Of a stretch of 64,000 nucleotides of DNA, positions 16,194 to 24,376 are shown in pieces (the stretch's first letter is position 1; each line of letters begins with the position of its first letter). The position numbers and the translations under genes are program-made. The notes below the pieces were generated by a model, which made no database searches, had not been told where the DNA came from, and was given only the letters and a program-made list of their open reading frames with translations. This DNA comes from CAYOWK01 sp964407665 (GTDB lineage Bacteria > Pseudomonadota > Alphaproteobacteria > Caulobacterales > Hyphomonadaceae): the NCBI GenBank assembly GCA_964407665.1, contig CAYOWK010000011.1, forward strand, positions 1 through 64,000, written 5' to 3'.

Positions 16194-16796
16194 ATGACCA
16201 TGGCCACCACCCTTTCCGAAGCGAACCGTTCGTCCATCCGTTCGGAAACCAACCGAGCTCGCCCGCCACAGGGAAAGGTTCCTTTCCTCGGCTATGGAGT
16301 CTGGCCCCTGGCGCTGGTCGTGTGCGCCGGCCTTGGAGCCTTCGCCTGGTTTTTCCCCCGGGTTGTCGCAGCTGCCGGCATCACGCGGATGACGCCGAGG
16401 TTTGACCCGGCTCCGATCCTGACGGCCCCCTGGGTCATCCAGGCGCATGTCGCCGGCGCGGTGACGGCTCTGCTGGTTGGTCTCGTGATCCTCGCCCAGC
16501 GCAAGGGCGGAACCCGCCACCGCACGCTGGGCTGGATCTGGGTCATCGCGATGGCGCTGACAGCGATCTCATCGATTTTCATACCCGCCAGCGAGGAAGC
16601 CCGGTTCTCATGGATCCATGGCCTGTCGGCCTGGGTGCTGCTGGCAACCCCCATCGGGCTGGCCGCCATCCGGTTCAGGAATGTCCGCCGCCATGCGCGC
16701 TGGATGACCATGCTCTTCATCGGCGGCCTGTTCATCGCAGGTCTGTTCACCTTCATGCCAGGCCGCCGGATGTTCGAAGTCTTTTTCTCTGTGTGA
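16194..16796 (+). CDS. DUF2306-like integral membrane protein
   Basis: A 200-residue protein with five or six transmembrane helices after a short polar N-terminus. Conserved-looking polar elements at helix ends include the GGTRHRTLGWIWV segment, HGLSAW, and RRHARWMTML, matching the DUF2306 pattern, a family of unknown function with histidines that could bind haem. ATG 16194 has AGGA seven nt upstream; the frame extends to 16050 but that part is low-complexity. It is 50 bp before the DUF2141 gene and probably co-transcribed. Confidence 0.75.
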   Translation: MTMATTLSEANRSSIRSETNRARPPQGKVPFLGYGVWPLALVVCAGLGAFAWFFPRVVAAAGITRMTPRFDPAPILTAPWVIQAHVAGAVTALLVGLVILAQRKGGTRHRTLGWIWVIAMALTAISSIFIPASEEARFSWIHGLSAWVLLATPIGLAAIRFRNVRRHARWMTMLFIGGLFIAGLFTFMPGRRMFEVFFSV

Positions 16797-16846
16797 CCTC
16801 TCGCCGATCCCATTCCACCTAGTTCCCACCCACTGGAGACACCACC

Positions 16847-17269
16847 ATGCGCCGTATGCTCGCTTGCATTGCCTTCGCTTCTGGCCTCACAGCCCCGGCC
16901 GCCTTTGCCGAAACCGCCTCGCTGGCGGTGACCGTTACGGGCATCAAGGCCAAATCCGGGACGATCCAGATCGCTCTTTATGACGAAGCCGGCTTCGGAC
17001 CCGGCAAGGCGGTGCACGACGCGTCGCTGCCGGTGACCGGCGACACTGTGGTCTGGAAGGTGGAAGGCGTCGCCCCGGGCGCCTATGGCGTGAAGCTGTT
17101 CCAGGACGTGGACAGCAACGGCAAGATGAACACCAACCCGTTTGGCCTGCCGGTTGAGCCCTACGCCTTCTCCAACAATGCCAAGGGATCGTTCGGCCCC
17201 CCCGGCTTCGGCGCCGCCGCCTTCACGGTCGGCGAAGGCGAGACGCTCCAGACGATCACGCTGGAATAG
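16847..17269 (+). CDS. DUF2141 secreted protein
   Basis: A 140-residue exported protein with a Sec signal peptide (cleavage after AAFAE) and a DUF2141 domain covering the mature part: ASLAVTVTGIKAKSGTIQIALYD, then GVAPGAYGVKLFQDVDSNGKMN and NPFGLPVEPYAFSNNAKGSFG (positions given in order along the chain). DUF2141 proteins are small beta-sandwich periplasmic proteins, often next to carotenoid enzymes. It is 11 bp before the carotenoid oxygenase gene, so the two are surely in one operon. Exact role unknown. Confidence 0.84.
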   Translation: MRRMLACIAFASGLTAPAAFAETASLAVTVTGIKAKSGTIQIALYDEAGFGPGKAVHDASLPVTGDTVVWKVEGVAPGAYGVKLFQDVDSNGKMNTNPFGLPVEPYAFSNNAKGSFGPPGFGAAAFTVGEGETLQTITLE

Positions 17270-17280
17270 GGAGCCGTCAC

Positions 17281-18744
17281 ATGACCCTGTCCCGCCGTTC
17301 CTTCCTGCAGGCGAGCGCCATTGGCGGCGCCGCTGCAGCGATCGCCCCGAACGCCTTCGCCAAATCCGGACCGCCGCCCTGGCACGCCGGATACGCCACA
17401 GCCCCTGCGGCAGGTTTCGCGCCAGCGCCCATGCGTCTGGTGACAGGCAAGGCCCCGAAGGGTCTCGCTGGATCTCTCTACCGCAACGGACCCGCACAGT
17501 TCGGCTATGGGTCGACCTACGCCAGCCACTGGTTTGATGGTGACGGCATGGTCCACCGGATCGCCATTGGAGAGGGGAACGCCGTCCATTCCGGCAAGTT
17601 CGTCCAGACGCCGAAGCGCAAGGCGGAACAGGCGGCGCAGCGGTTCCTGGCTGCGGGGTTCGGTACAGCGGGCGATCCGTCCTACGCCATCGAAAGCCCG
17701 GACGACACTAACGCCGCCAATACCTCAGTGATCATGGCTGGTGGCGACCTCCTGGGTCTATGGGAGGCGGGCTCAGCCTACAGGCTCGACCCGGCGACGC
17801 TTGAAACGCGTGGGGTAAAGACATGGCGCCCGGATCTGGCGGGCATGCCGTTCCTCGCCCACCCCAAGCGCGAGCCGGATGGCCGGATCTGGAACCTCGG
17901 CGTCTCAGGCTCCATGGTCGGGATCTATCGCATCTCGCCCGCAGGCGATCTGGAGGACTTTCAGGTCGTCGACATCGGCGTCGCGCCCTACATTCATGAC
18001 TGGACCATGACCGAGCGCAGCCTCGTTATCGTAGTGCAGCCCTGGCTCATGACCACTTCAAGGCCTCCCTTCGTCAACAGCTTCGACTGGAAGCCTGAGT
18101 CTGGCCTGCGCATGCTGGTCATAGACAAGGACGACCTGTCAAAGCGTCGCTGGGCTCAGGCGCCGGCCCGGGCCTTTTTCCACACCGGGACCGCATGGGA
18201 AGAGGCGGACGGGACGATCCGCTTCGACGCCTCCCTTTACAAGGAGCCTGTCCTCGGCATGGGCGGCGGCGCCGAGCTGATCGCCGGAAACAGCAACGGG
18301 ATTGAGTCTCCTGCTGCAGACCTTACCCAGGTCGTCATCCCGCCAACGGGTGATGCGCGTCTGATTGAGACTGGCGTCGAAAGCGAGTTTCCGCAGAATG
18401 ATCCCCGTCGCGTCGGCAGGGCAGGCAGTTTGACTCTGGCTGTCAGCGGCGGCGCAAAAGGCAGACCCGGCCAGACCGGGTTGGTCCTGCACGACTGGAA
18501 GAGTGGACGTACGGACCAGTTCGACCTCGGCGCCCGGCATATGGTGGAGGAGCACCTCTTTGTTCCCAAACCCGGCGGCGCAACGGAGCGGGACTGCTGG
18601 CTGGTCGGCACGGCGCTCAACATCCACGAGCAGGCGACCGAGTTCAGCGTCTACGATGCGGCGCGGCTGTCTGACGGTCCTCTCGCGGTCTGGCGGGCGG
18701 CCTATTCCTGGCCGCTGGGCTTCCACGGGACATGGGCAGGGTAG
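17281..18744 (+). CDS. Tat-exported carotenoid oxygenase
   Basis: A 487-residue retinal-pigment-epithelium-65/carotenoid cleavage oxygenase, an Fe(II) enzyme with a seven-bladed propeller that splits conjugated double bonds with O2. The N-terminus has the twin-arginine signature SRRSFLQ and a hydrophobic stretch, so it is likely exported folded with its iron. Family landmarks are LYRNGPAQF, HWFDGDGMVH, HDWTMTERS and a terminal GFHGTW; these contain the histidines that usually ligate iron. Substrate is unknown; apocarotenoid or stilbene-type compounds are possible. It follows DUF2141 directly. Confidence 0.88.
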   Translation: MTLSRRSFLQASAIGGAAAAIAPNAFAKSGPPPWHAGYATAPAAGFAPAPMRLVTGKAPKGLAGSLYRNGPAQFGYGSTYASHWFDGDGMVHRIAIGEGNAVHSGKFVQTPKRKAEQAAQRFLAAGFGTAGDPSYAIESPDDTNAANTSVIMAGGDLLGLWEAGSAYRLDPATLETRGVKTWRPDLAGMPFLAHPKREPDGRIWNLGVSGSMVGIYRISPAGDLEDFQVVDIGVAPYIHDWTMTERSLVIVVQPWLMTTSRPPFVNSFDWKPESGLRMLVIDKDDLSKRRWAQAPARAFFHTGTAWEEADGTIRFDASLYKEPVLGMGGGAELIAGNSNGIESPAADLTQVVIPPTGDARLIETGVESEFPQNDPRRVGRAGSLTLAVSGGAKGRPGQTGLVLHDWKSGRTDQFDLGARHMVEEHLFVPKPGGATERDCWLVGTALNIHEQATEFSVYDAARLSDGPLAVWRAAYSWPLGFHGTWAG

Positions 18745-18781
18745 GGGCCGGGCTCATCGGCGTGGTCTGGAATCACGACTT

Positions 18782-18799
18782 CGAATGCATGTGCATTCG
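18782..18799. promoter_or_regulatory. Perfect 18-bp palindrome before MFS gene
   Basis: CGAATGCATGTGCATTCG has 8-bp arms around a 2-bp centre. It lies in the 138-bp gap between the carotenoid oxygenase stop and the MFS start (84 bp upstream of it). Size and symmetry fit a TetR- or MarR-type operator; no such regulator is in the window. Confidence 0.55.
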
Positions 18800-18882
18800 T
18801 AACAAGATTTCAGAAGCGCGGCGGCGCGAAGCGGCGTAGTCAGTCGGGGCTGGCCATCCTGTCCCCGACGTCTCCTGCCGCC

Positions 18883-20160
18883 ATGACCGTCTATCGCAAC
18901 GTCGCGTCGCTGACCCTGGCGGTCATGCTGCTTCAGGCCGCCGCCGGCGTCCTGTCGGTCTCGACGCCGCTTGCGCTCAAGTACATGGGCGCCAACGGCC
19001 TCGGCGTCGGTGTGGTCGCGGCTACGTTTTCCGCCGGCTTCATGCTGGGCGCCTGGTACGCACCGGACGTTGTCCGCCGGATCGGACATATCCGAGCCTA
19101 TTCGGCCGCGGCCGCCATCTATGCTGCCGGCATCCTGTCGATGGCGCTGGCTTTCGACCCCTGGAGCTGGGCGCTCTTCCGGCTCGCACAGGGCGCCGCC
19201 TCTGCCGTCATGTTTGCCGCCGCCGAGAGCTGGATCGCCGATTCGACGCCGAAGCGGCAGCGCGGTTCGGTGATGGGTTTCTATCAGCTGCTCATCAAGG
19301 TCGCGATGTCGGGCGGCCCCCTGCTGGTGGCGGACCACTCTCCAGAGGATATCCGCCCCTTCGTCTGGGCGGGCATGCTGATGACCCTGGCCCTGGTGCC
19401 GCTGTGCGCAACACAGCGGGCGCAGCCCGTCCTTCCTGACCCGGCAAAGCGCAGTCTGAAGTCCATGACCCGGATGCCGCCAGCCGCTCTTGCGGGCGCG
19501 ATCGTGGCCGGGTTCGCCAATACCGGTGTGATGAGCCAGATGCCGCTCTACGCGGCGGAGTTGCGTCCCGGCGATGCCGGAGCCGCCGCCGCGAGCCTGT
19601 CCATCGCCGCGTGGATGGGAGGGGTCGTTACCCAGTGGCCTGCAGGCCTGCTCTCCGACAAGGTCGACCGCCGCCTGATCGTCGCGATCCTTGGGTGCCT
19701 CGCGGCGGCCGCCGCGATCATGCTCTATGTGACAGCCGGGGACGTTTCGTGGGGCGTCACCATGCTTCTGGCCGCCATCTGGGGGGGAGGCGCTCTCTCT
19801 TTCTATTCGATCTCGGCCAGCCATGCGACCGACCGCGTCGAGGCTGGCGAGATCGCACAGGTCATGTCCGGCATGCTCTTCGTCTGGGCGACGGCATCGG
19901 TTGTCGGACCGGTTGTACTGGGCGCTGTGGCCGATACGACGCTCGGCCAGCCGGGGGTCTTTGCCGTGGCAGCGGGGGCGTTCCTGCTGCTCAGCATCTC
20001 CAACATCTGGCGGATTGCAGCGCGGCGGTCGCCCTGGAAGCGAGGCGGGGCTCCCTTTGCGCCCATCGGGGCCACAAGCGTGGTGGCCGGTGAGGTCGCC
20101 AGCGGCGTCGCGCCGCCGCAGGGAGCTGCGGAGGGTCAGAAGCCGGGCGGCGAGGACTGA
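18883..20160 (+). CDS. MFS transporter
   Basis: A 425-residue major facilitator superfamily protein with 12 predicted helices, beginning LTLAVMLLQAAAGVLSVSTP. The helix 2-3 loop contains YAPDVVRRIGHIRAY, corresponding to the conserved charged MFS loop, and the second half has a similar KVDRRLIV loop. The best remembered resemblance is to the YcaD-like group; the substrate is unknown. ATG 18883 has no strong ribosome site. A polar 40-residue Ala/Gly-rich tail follows the last helix. It precedes sucC by 119 bp but is likely under its own operator. Confidence 0.85.
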   Translation: MTVYRNVASLTLAVMLLQAAAGVLSVSTPLALKYMGANGLGVGVVAATFSAGFMLGAWYAPDVVRRIGHIRAYSAAAAIYAAGILSMALAFDPWSWALFRLAQGAASAVMFAAAESWIADSTPKRQRGSVMGFYQLLIKVAMSGGPLLVADHSPEDIRPFVWAGMLMTLALVPLCATQRAQPVLPDPAKRSLKSMTRMPPAALAGAIVAGFANTGVMSQMPLYAAELRPGDAGAAAASLSIAAWMGGVVTQWPAGLLSDKVDRRLIVAILGCLAAAAAIMLYVTAGDVSWGVTMLLAAIWGGGALSFYSISASHATDRVEAGEIAQVMSGMLFVWATASVVGPVVLGAVADTTLGQPGVFAVAAGAFLLLSISNIWRIAARRSPWKRGGAPFAPIGATSVVAGEVASGVAPPQGAAEGQKPGGED

Positions 20161-20279
20161 AGCGCGCCTCACCGCAAGGTGCAGCGTTGCCTTGGTGGAA
20201 CCGTTGGGCTATCGCGACCGCCAAAGGGTCCTGACTGCGGCCCGAATGGTTCCATGCCTGTCCCAGGGGGCGAGTTTAC

Positions 20280-21473
20280 ATGAACATCCACGAGCATCAG
20301 GCCAAGGCAGTTCTCAAGGAGTTCGGCGCTCCCGTCGCGAAAGGCGTCGCCATCTTCTCCGTCGCCGAGGCGCAGGCCGCCATCGACAGCCTGCCGGGTC
20401 CGCTCTGGGTCGTGAAGTCGCAGATCCACGCTGGCGGCCGCGGCAAGGGCAAGTTCATCGAGAAGGAAGCCGGTGAAAAAGGCGGCGTCCGCCTCGGCTT
20501 TAGCAAGGAAGCTGCGTTCGATCACGTGAAGGCGATGCTCGGACATCATCTCGTCACGGCCCAGACCAGCGCCGAAGGCCGCCAGGTCAACCGCATCTAC
20601 ATCGAGGACGGCGCCGACATCGAGAAGGAGCTCTACTGCTCCCTGCTGGTCGACCGGGGTTCGGGCAAGGTGGCGTTCGTCGTGTCCACCGAAGGCGGCA
20701 TGGATATCGAGCAGGTCGCCCACGACACGCCCGACCGCATCATGACGCTGCCGATCGAGCCGTCTGCCGGCGTCACGGACGCTGACGCCTCAGCGATTTG
20801 CGACGCTCTGAAGCTGGAAGGCCATGCCCGCGCCGATATGATGGGGCTGGCGAAAATCCTCTACAAAGCCTTCGTCGAGAAGGACATGGCGATGCTGGAG
20901 ATCAACCCGCTGATCGTCATGAAGGACGGCCACGTGCGGGTTCTGGACGCCAAGGTGTCCTTCGACGGCAACTCGCTGTTCCGCCACCCCGACATCCAGG
21001 CGCTGCGTGACACGACCGAAGAGGACGCCAAGGAAATCGAGGCCTCCGAGTGGGACCTCGCCTATGTCGCGCTCGACGGCAATATCGGCTGCATGGTCAA
21101 CGGCGCCGGTCTCGCCATGGCGACGATGGACATCATCAAGCTGTACGGCGCCGAGCCCGCAAACTTCTGCGATGTCGGCGGCGGCGCCGGCAAGGAGAAG
21201 GTCGCGGCGGCCTTCAAGATCATCATGAAGGACCCGAAGGTCGAGGGCATCCTCGTGAACATCTTCGGCGGCATCATGAAGTGCGACGTCATCGCTGAGG
21301 GCGTTCTGGCGGCCGTGCGCGAAACCAACCTGTCGGTTCCGCTGGTCGTCCGCCTTGAAGGCACGAACGTCGATCTGGGCAAGAAGATCATCGCCGACAG
21401 CGGCCTGAACGTGATCTCGGCGAACGATCTCGACGACGCGGCCCAGAAAATCGTCGCGGCGGTCAGGAAGTAG
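20280..21473 (+). CDS. sucC: Succinyl-CoA ligase beta subunit
   Basis: A 397-residue ADP-forming succinyl-CoA synthetase beta subunit with an N-terminal ATP-grasp fold. With SucD it makes succinate, ATP and CoA from succinyl-CoA. Landmarks are MNIHEHQAKAVLKEFG at the start, IHAGGRGKGKF (nucleotide-loop region), LEINPLIV with metal-binding acidic residues, and NGAGLAMATMD and GGGAGKEKV in the ligase domain. Length matches the family. An AGGGGGCGAG ribosome site precedes ATG 20280. Its partner sucD, normally next door, is displaced 1.7 kb downstream. Confidence 0.97.
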   Translation: MNIHEHQAKAVLKEFGAPVAKGVAIFSVAEAQAAIDSLPGPLWVVKSQIHAGGRGKGKFIEKEAGEKGGVRLGFSKEAAFDHVKAMLGHHLVTAQTSAEGRQVNRIYIEDGADIEKELYCSLLVDRGSGKVAFVVSTEGGMDIEQVAHDTPDRIMTLPIEPSAGVTDADASAICDALKLEGHARADMMGLAKILYKAFVEKDMAMLEINPLIVMKDGHVRVLDAKVSFDGNSLFRHPDIQALRDTTEEDAKEIEASEWDLAYVALDGNIGCMVNGAGLAMATMDIIKLYGAEPANFCDVGGGAGKEKVAAAFKIIMKDPKVEGILVNIFGGIMKCDVIAEGVLAAVRETNLSVPLVVRLEGTNVDLGKKIIADSGLNVISANDLDDAAQKIVAAVRK

Positions 21474-21498
21474 ACGCGCCGGAGCCTGGGGGGACTTC

Positions 21499-22167
21499 AT
21501 GTCGCTGATGGTTCGTGCGATGGCGGCGGTCGCCTCCGGCGCCTCCCTGTGCCTGTTTGCTGCCGCGTCAGCGCAGACAACCGAGGTCACGCCGGCCGAA
21601 ATACGTCGCATCGTCGCGACGGGACCGTTCTATGATGTATGCCTGAAGGCCATGCCGGACGTGGCGGACATGAAGAGGCGGATGACGGCGGTACAACGCG
21701 AGACGATCAGCGACGCAGTCTATCTGGGTCATCTCAAGAACTTGCTGGCGCTAGATCAGCTGTTCAGCGAACTCGAAGTGAGAAATCTGGAGGTTTTCGC
21801 AGGCCTGATCTTCTCGCCGGAAGCCAGCCGTGACCTGGGAGAGGGTGTCGGCGCAGGCGTTTACATCATCGAGGCTGACATCAAGCTGGGCCGGCTAGTG
21901 TTTTGCGGCGTGTCTGCTGGCGATACTGTGGAGGCGACGATGAAGCGGAGCCTCACGGATGTCCTCGACAGGAAGGAAGACTTCGTGGTCGTCGCCGAAA
22001 CGGGGACGGCTGGAGAGCAGACGCGGTGGCTGAACTGGAATGCGGGCAGCGGCGCTTCCGGTCTGTTCTGGGTGGGGCTTGGGGTTCCTTCGGGATCCGC
22101 CGCCGGGCAAGGCAACGCGATCCATCTGGCAGCGGCCGGATTGGTTGCGCCTGCACAAACCGATTAG
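21499..22167 (+). CDS. Secreted hypothetical protein between sucC and sucD
   Basis: A 222-residue protein with a Sec signal peptide (MSLMVRAMAAVASGASLCLFAAASAQ region, cleavage after ASAQ) and a mature domain of mixed structure with two cysteines (YDVCLKAM and LVFCGVSAG). It contains a helical, charged half (about 50-110) and a strand-rich second half. I do not recognise the family. It starts 26 bp after the sucC stop, with GGGGGGAC-like purines upstream, so it may be transcribed with sucC. It is part of the insertion that parts sucC from sucD. Confidence 0.68.
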   Translation: MSLMVRAMAAVASGASLCLFAAASAQTTEVTPAEIRRIVATGPFYDVCLKAMPDVADMKRRMTAVQRETISDAVYLGHLKNLLALDQLFSELEVRNLEVFAGLIFSPEASRDLGEGVGAGVYIIEADIKLGRLVFCGVSAGDTVEATMKRSLTDVLDRKEDFVVVAETGTAGEQTRWLNWNAGSGASGLFWVGLGVPSGSAAGQGNAIHLAAAGLVAPAQTD

Positions 22168-22207
22168 ACAATTCCGACCGCCCGATCTGGTGCGACAAAA
22201 CGCGCAT

Positions 22208-22226
22208 TTTCCCCTTGTGCGGGAAA
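22208..22226. promoter_or_regulatory. Palindrome before toxin-antitoxin genes
   Basis: TTTCCC and GGGAAA flank a 7-bp centre, 40 bp before the antitoxin ATG. Toxin-antitoxin operons usually repress themselves through such an inverted repeat bound by the antitoxin, so this is a candidate operator. Confidence 0.4.
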
Positions 22227-22265
22227 CTGCGTGCCGTTAGCGTTTGTGGCTGTGGAGGCACAGTC

Positions 22266-22496
22266 ATGAAAAACATCACCCTCTCTGTCGAAGATGACGT
22301 GCTGGAAGCGGTGCGTCGCTATGCGGTCGCTCACCGTACGTCTGTGAACGCCATCGTTCGCGAGGAGCTTCACCGTCTGGCCCTGTCGCATGGCCGGGTC
22401 GAAGACGCCATGAAAGAGTTGCGGATGCTGAGCGCCCGGTCTCCTGGTTTGCTCGGATCCGAAAAGTGGACCCGCGTGGAGCTGCATGATCGTTGA
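22266..22496 (+). CDS. Ribbon-helix-helix antitoxin-like protein
   Basis: A 76-residue protein whose N-terminal 40 residues fit a ribbon-helix-helix DNA-binding fold (MKNITLSVEDDVLEAVRRYA, then TSVNAIVREELHRLA), with a polar C-terminal tail that would wrap the toxin. Together with the overlapping PIN-domain gene this is a type II VapBC-like toxin-antitoxin module. ATG 22266 follows GGAGG at good spacing. Its stop overlaps the toxin start by 11 bp, the usual coupling for such pairs. Confidence 0.82.
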   Translation: MKNITLSVEDDVLEAVRRYAVAHRTSVNAIVREELHRLALSHGRVEDAMKELRMLSARSPGLLGSEKWTRVELHDR

Positions 22497-22929
22497 ATGT
22501 CTGCTGGATGCCGACGTTCTCGCCTGCGCCGCCCTGCGCCATGCGGACGAGGCAGGCGAACGAAAACGCCGGATCGCGCTTGATCTGATCGAAAGCACAA
22601 GGTTCGGACTCTCTGGCCAGGTGCTGCAGGAGTTCGCGACCATCGTCATGCGCAAGGCCAAGCTGCCGCTGCCGGCCAATCTGGTGCATGACTGGATCGA
22701 GCGGCTGTCGCTCCGGCCGGTTGTGCCGCTTGATGCGGATCTCGTCATCCAGGCCCTTCTGATCGGGGAACGATACAGGCTTTCCCCTTATCAGGCTGGC
22801 GTTGTGGCTGCAGCAGGCGTGCTTGGCGCAACGCTGATCTATTCGGGTGATCTGGAGCACGGCGCCGCTTACGGTGTTGTCCGCGCCCGGAACCCTTTTC
22901 TGGACGAGCCGCGCGCCTTCGGACGATAG
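22486..22929 (+). CDS. PIN-domain toxin-like protein (VapC family)
   Basis: A 147-residue PIN-domain protein, normally a Mg-dependent ribonuclease held in check by its antitoxin. The chain follows the family layout: Asp8 (LLDAD), QVLQEF with Glu49, the region RLSPYQAGVVAAA, and IYSGDLEHG with Asp122, ending RNPF. In most relatives the third block reads SYWDALI; here the acidic residue is Gln103, and the SED block reads SGD. Two conserved positions are therefore changed, so activity may be weakened or lost. It overlaps the antitoxin gene by 11 bp and precedes sucD by 281 bp. Confidence 0.82.
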   Translation: MIVECLLDADVLACAALRHADEAGERKRRIALDLIESTRFGLSGQVLQEFATIVMRKAKLPLPANLVHDWIERLSLRPVVPLDADLVIQALLIGERYRLSPYQAGVVAAAGVLGATLIYSGDLEHGAAYGVVRARNPFLDEPRAFGR

Positions 22930-23210
22930 GTACCAACCCGGCTTTCGGGCGCCCGTCGTCGCGGCGGATTGGCCGCGGATTGTCTCACCGACCCCGCAAG
23001 GGAAACTTTTCTGCCTGCCGGGCTTGATCTTGCCCCCCCTATGCGTGTTGTAAGGCGCGTCAGCCTCCCGGCGGGGGGCAGGGTGTATTTGTGTAGTCAT
23101 GCCGGGCCGGTTTTGTCAGACGGTGAGACGCCTGCCACCGCCTGCCCAGGCGCATCGACGTCCGAACGGGACGTCTCAACGTTTCGGCGTTTCAGGGTAA
23201 GGCGGGGCTG
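22930..23210 (+). promoter_or_regulatory. sucD leader with hairpin
   Basis: This 281-bp gap holds no gene. GACGTCC and GGACGTC (23157-23175) form a perfect 7-bp stem with a 5-nt loop, 35 nt before the sucD ATG, and AGGGTAAGGCGGGG provides ribosome-binding purines. Since sucD has been separated from sucC, a promoter for sucD-sucA-sucB would be expected here; no strong -35/-10 pair is obvious. Confidence 0.4.
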
Positions 23211-24128
23211 ATGTCCATTCTGGTCGACAAGAACACCAAAGTGCTCACGCAGGGCATGACGGGCAAGACCGGCACATTCCACACCGAACAGGGCATCGCC
23301 TACGGCACGCAGTTCGTTGGCGGCATCACCCCGGGCAAGGGCGGCACGAACTGGGAAGGCACGCTGCCGGACGGTTCGAAAGTCCAGCGTCCTCTGTTCA
23401 ACTCTGTCGCCGAAGCAAAGGCCGGCACCGGCGCCACCGCTTCCGTCATCTACGTGCCGCCGAAGTTCTGCGCAGCCGCTATCGAGGAAGCCATCGACGC
23501 CGAGATCCCGCTGATCGTCACGATCACGGAAGGCGTTCCGGTCCTCGACATGGTCCGCGTCAAGGACAAGCTGGCAAAATCCAAGTCGCGCCTGATCGGC
23601 CCGAACTGCCCCGGCGTCCTGACGCCCGGCGAGTGCAAGATCGGCATCATGCCGGGCAACATCTTCCGCAAGGGTTCGGTCGGCGTCGTTTCGCGCTCCG
23701 GCACGCTGACCTACGAAGCCGTGTTCCAGACCTCGCAGGTCGGACTTGGGCAGACGACGGCGGTTGGCATCGGCGGCGATCCGGTCAAGGGCACCGACTT
23801 CATCGACATGCTCGAGATGTTCCTGGCCGACGACGAAACCAAGTCGATCATCATGATCGGCGAGATCGGCGGCTCGGGTGAGGAAGATGCAGCGCAGTTC
23901 CTGAAGGACGAAGCCAGGCGCGGCCGCAAGAAGCCGATGGTCGGGTTCATCGCCGGCCGCACGGCGCCTGAGGGCCGCACCATGGGTCACGCTGGCGCCA
24001 TTGTTTCTGGCGGCAAGGGCGATGCGGGCTCCAAGATTGAAGCCATGCAGTCGGCTGGCATCGTTGTGTCGGACAGCCCTGCACGTCTGGGGACGACGCT
24101 GGCCGACGTTCTCAAAGGCCTCGCCTGA
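23211..24128 (+). CDS. sucD: Succinyl-CoA ligase alpha subunit
   Basis: A 305-residue succinyl-CoA synthetase alpha subunit. The CoA-binding N-terminal half includes QGMTGKTGTFHTEQ and GGITPGKGG, and the phospho-histidine is His260 in APEGRTMGHAGAI. GPNCPGVLTPGECKIGIMPG is the usual central segment. The length is slightly over the E. coli form because of a 10-residue insertion near DDPVKG. It is followed by sucA at 248 bp, so it leads the downstream half of the broken suc cluster. Confidence 0.97.
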   Translation: MSILVDKNTKVLTQGMTGKTGTFHTEQGIAYGTQFVGGITPGKGGTNWEGTLPDGSKVQRPLFNSVAEAKAGTGATASVIYVPPKFCAAAIEEAIDAEIPLIVTITEGVPVLDMVRVKDKLAKSKSRLIGPNCPGVLTPGECKIGIMPGNIFRKGSVGVVSRSGTLTYEAVFQTSQVGLGQTTAVGIGGDPVKGTDFIDMLEMFLADDETKSIIMIGEIGGSGEEDAAQFLKDEARRGRKKPMVGFIAGRTAPEGRTMGHAGAIVSGGKGDAGSKIEAMQSAGIVVSDSPARLGTTLADVLKGLA

Positions 24129-24376
24129 GGTCTGGCCTGCGCCCGAGGGTCGCAGGCTCGCGCAATTGGCGAAAAATTGGTCCCCGAGGGGCGTGCGCAT
24201 AGTTCCAACTGTGATATGAGCCTCGGGTCCGCGCCCCGCTCCTTGAGTTGGGGCAGAACGGACGACATCTACGGGTTGGCCCAGAAACGGGCGAGCTCTT
24301 ACTGACGACTTAGCGACTACCAGGACTTGCCGTCGGACTGCAGTGCGCGACCGACAAGAACCTGAAAGGACTAGAC

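Noticed and set aside
18754..20172. 472-codon minus frame opposite the MFS gene
   Set aside because: The translation is hydrophilic and rich in Arg, Gly, His and Asp; the plus strand gives a 12-helix transporter.
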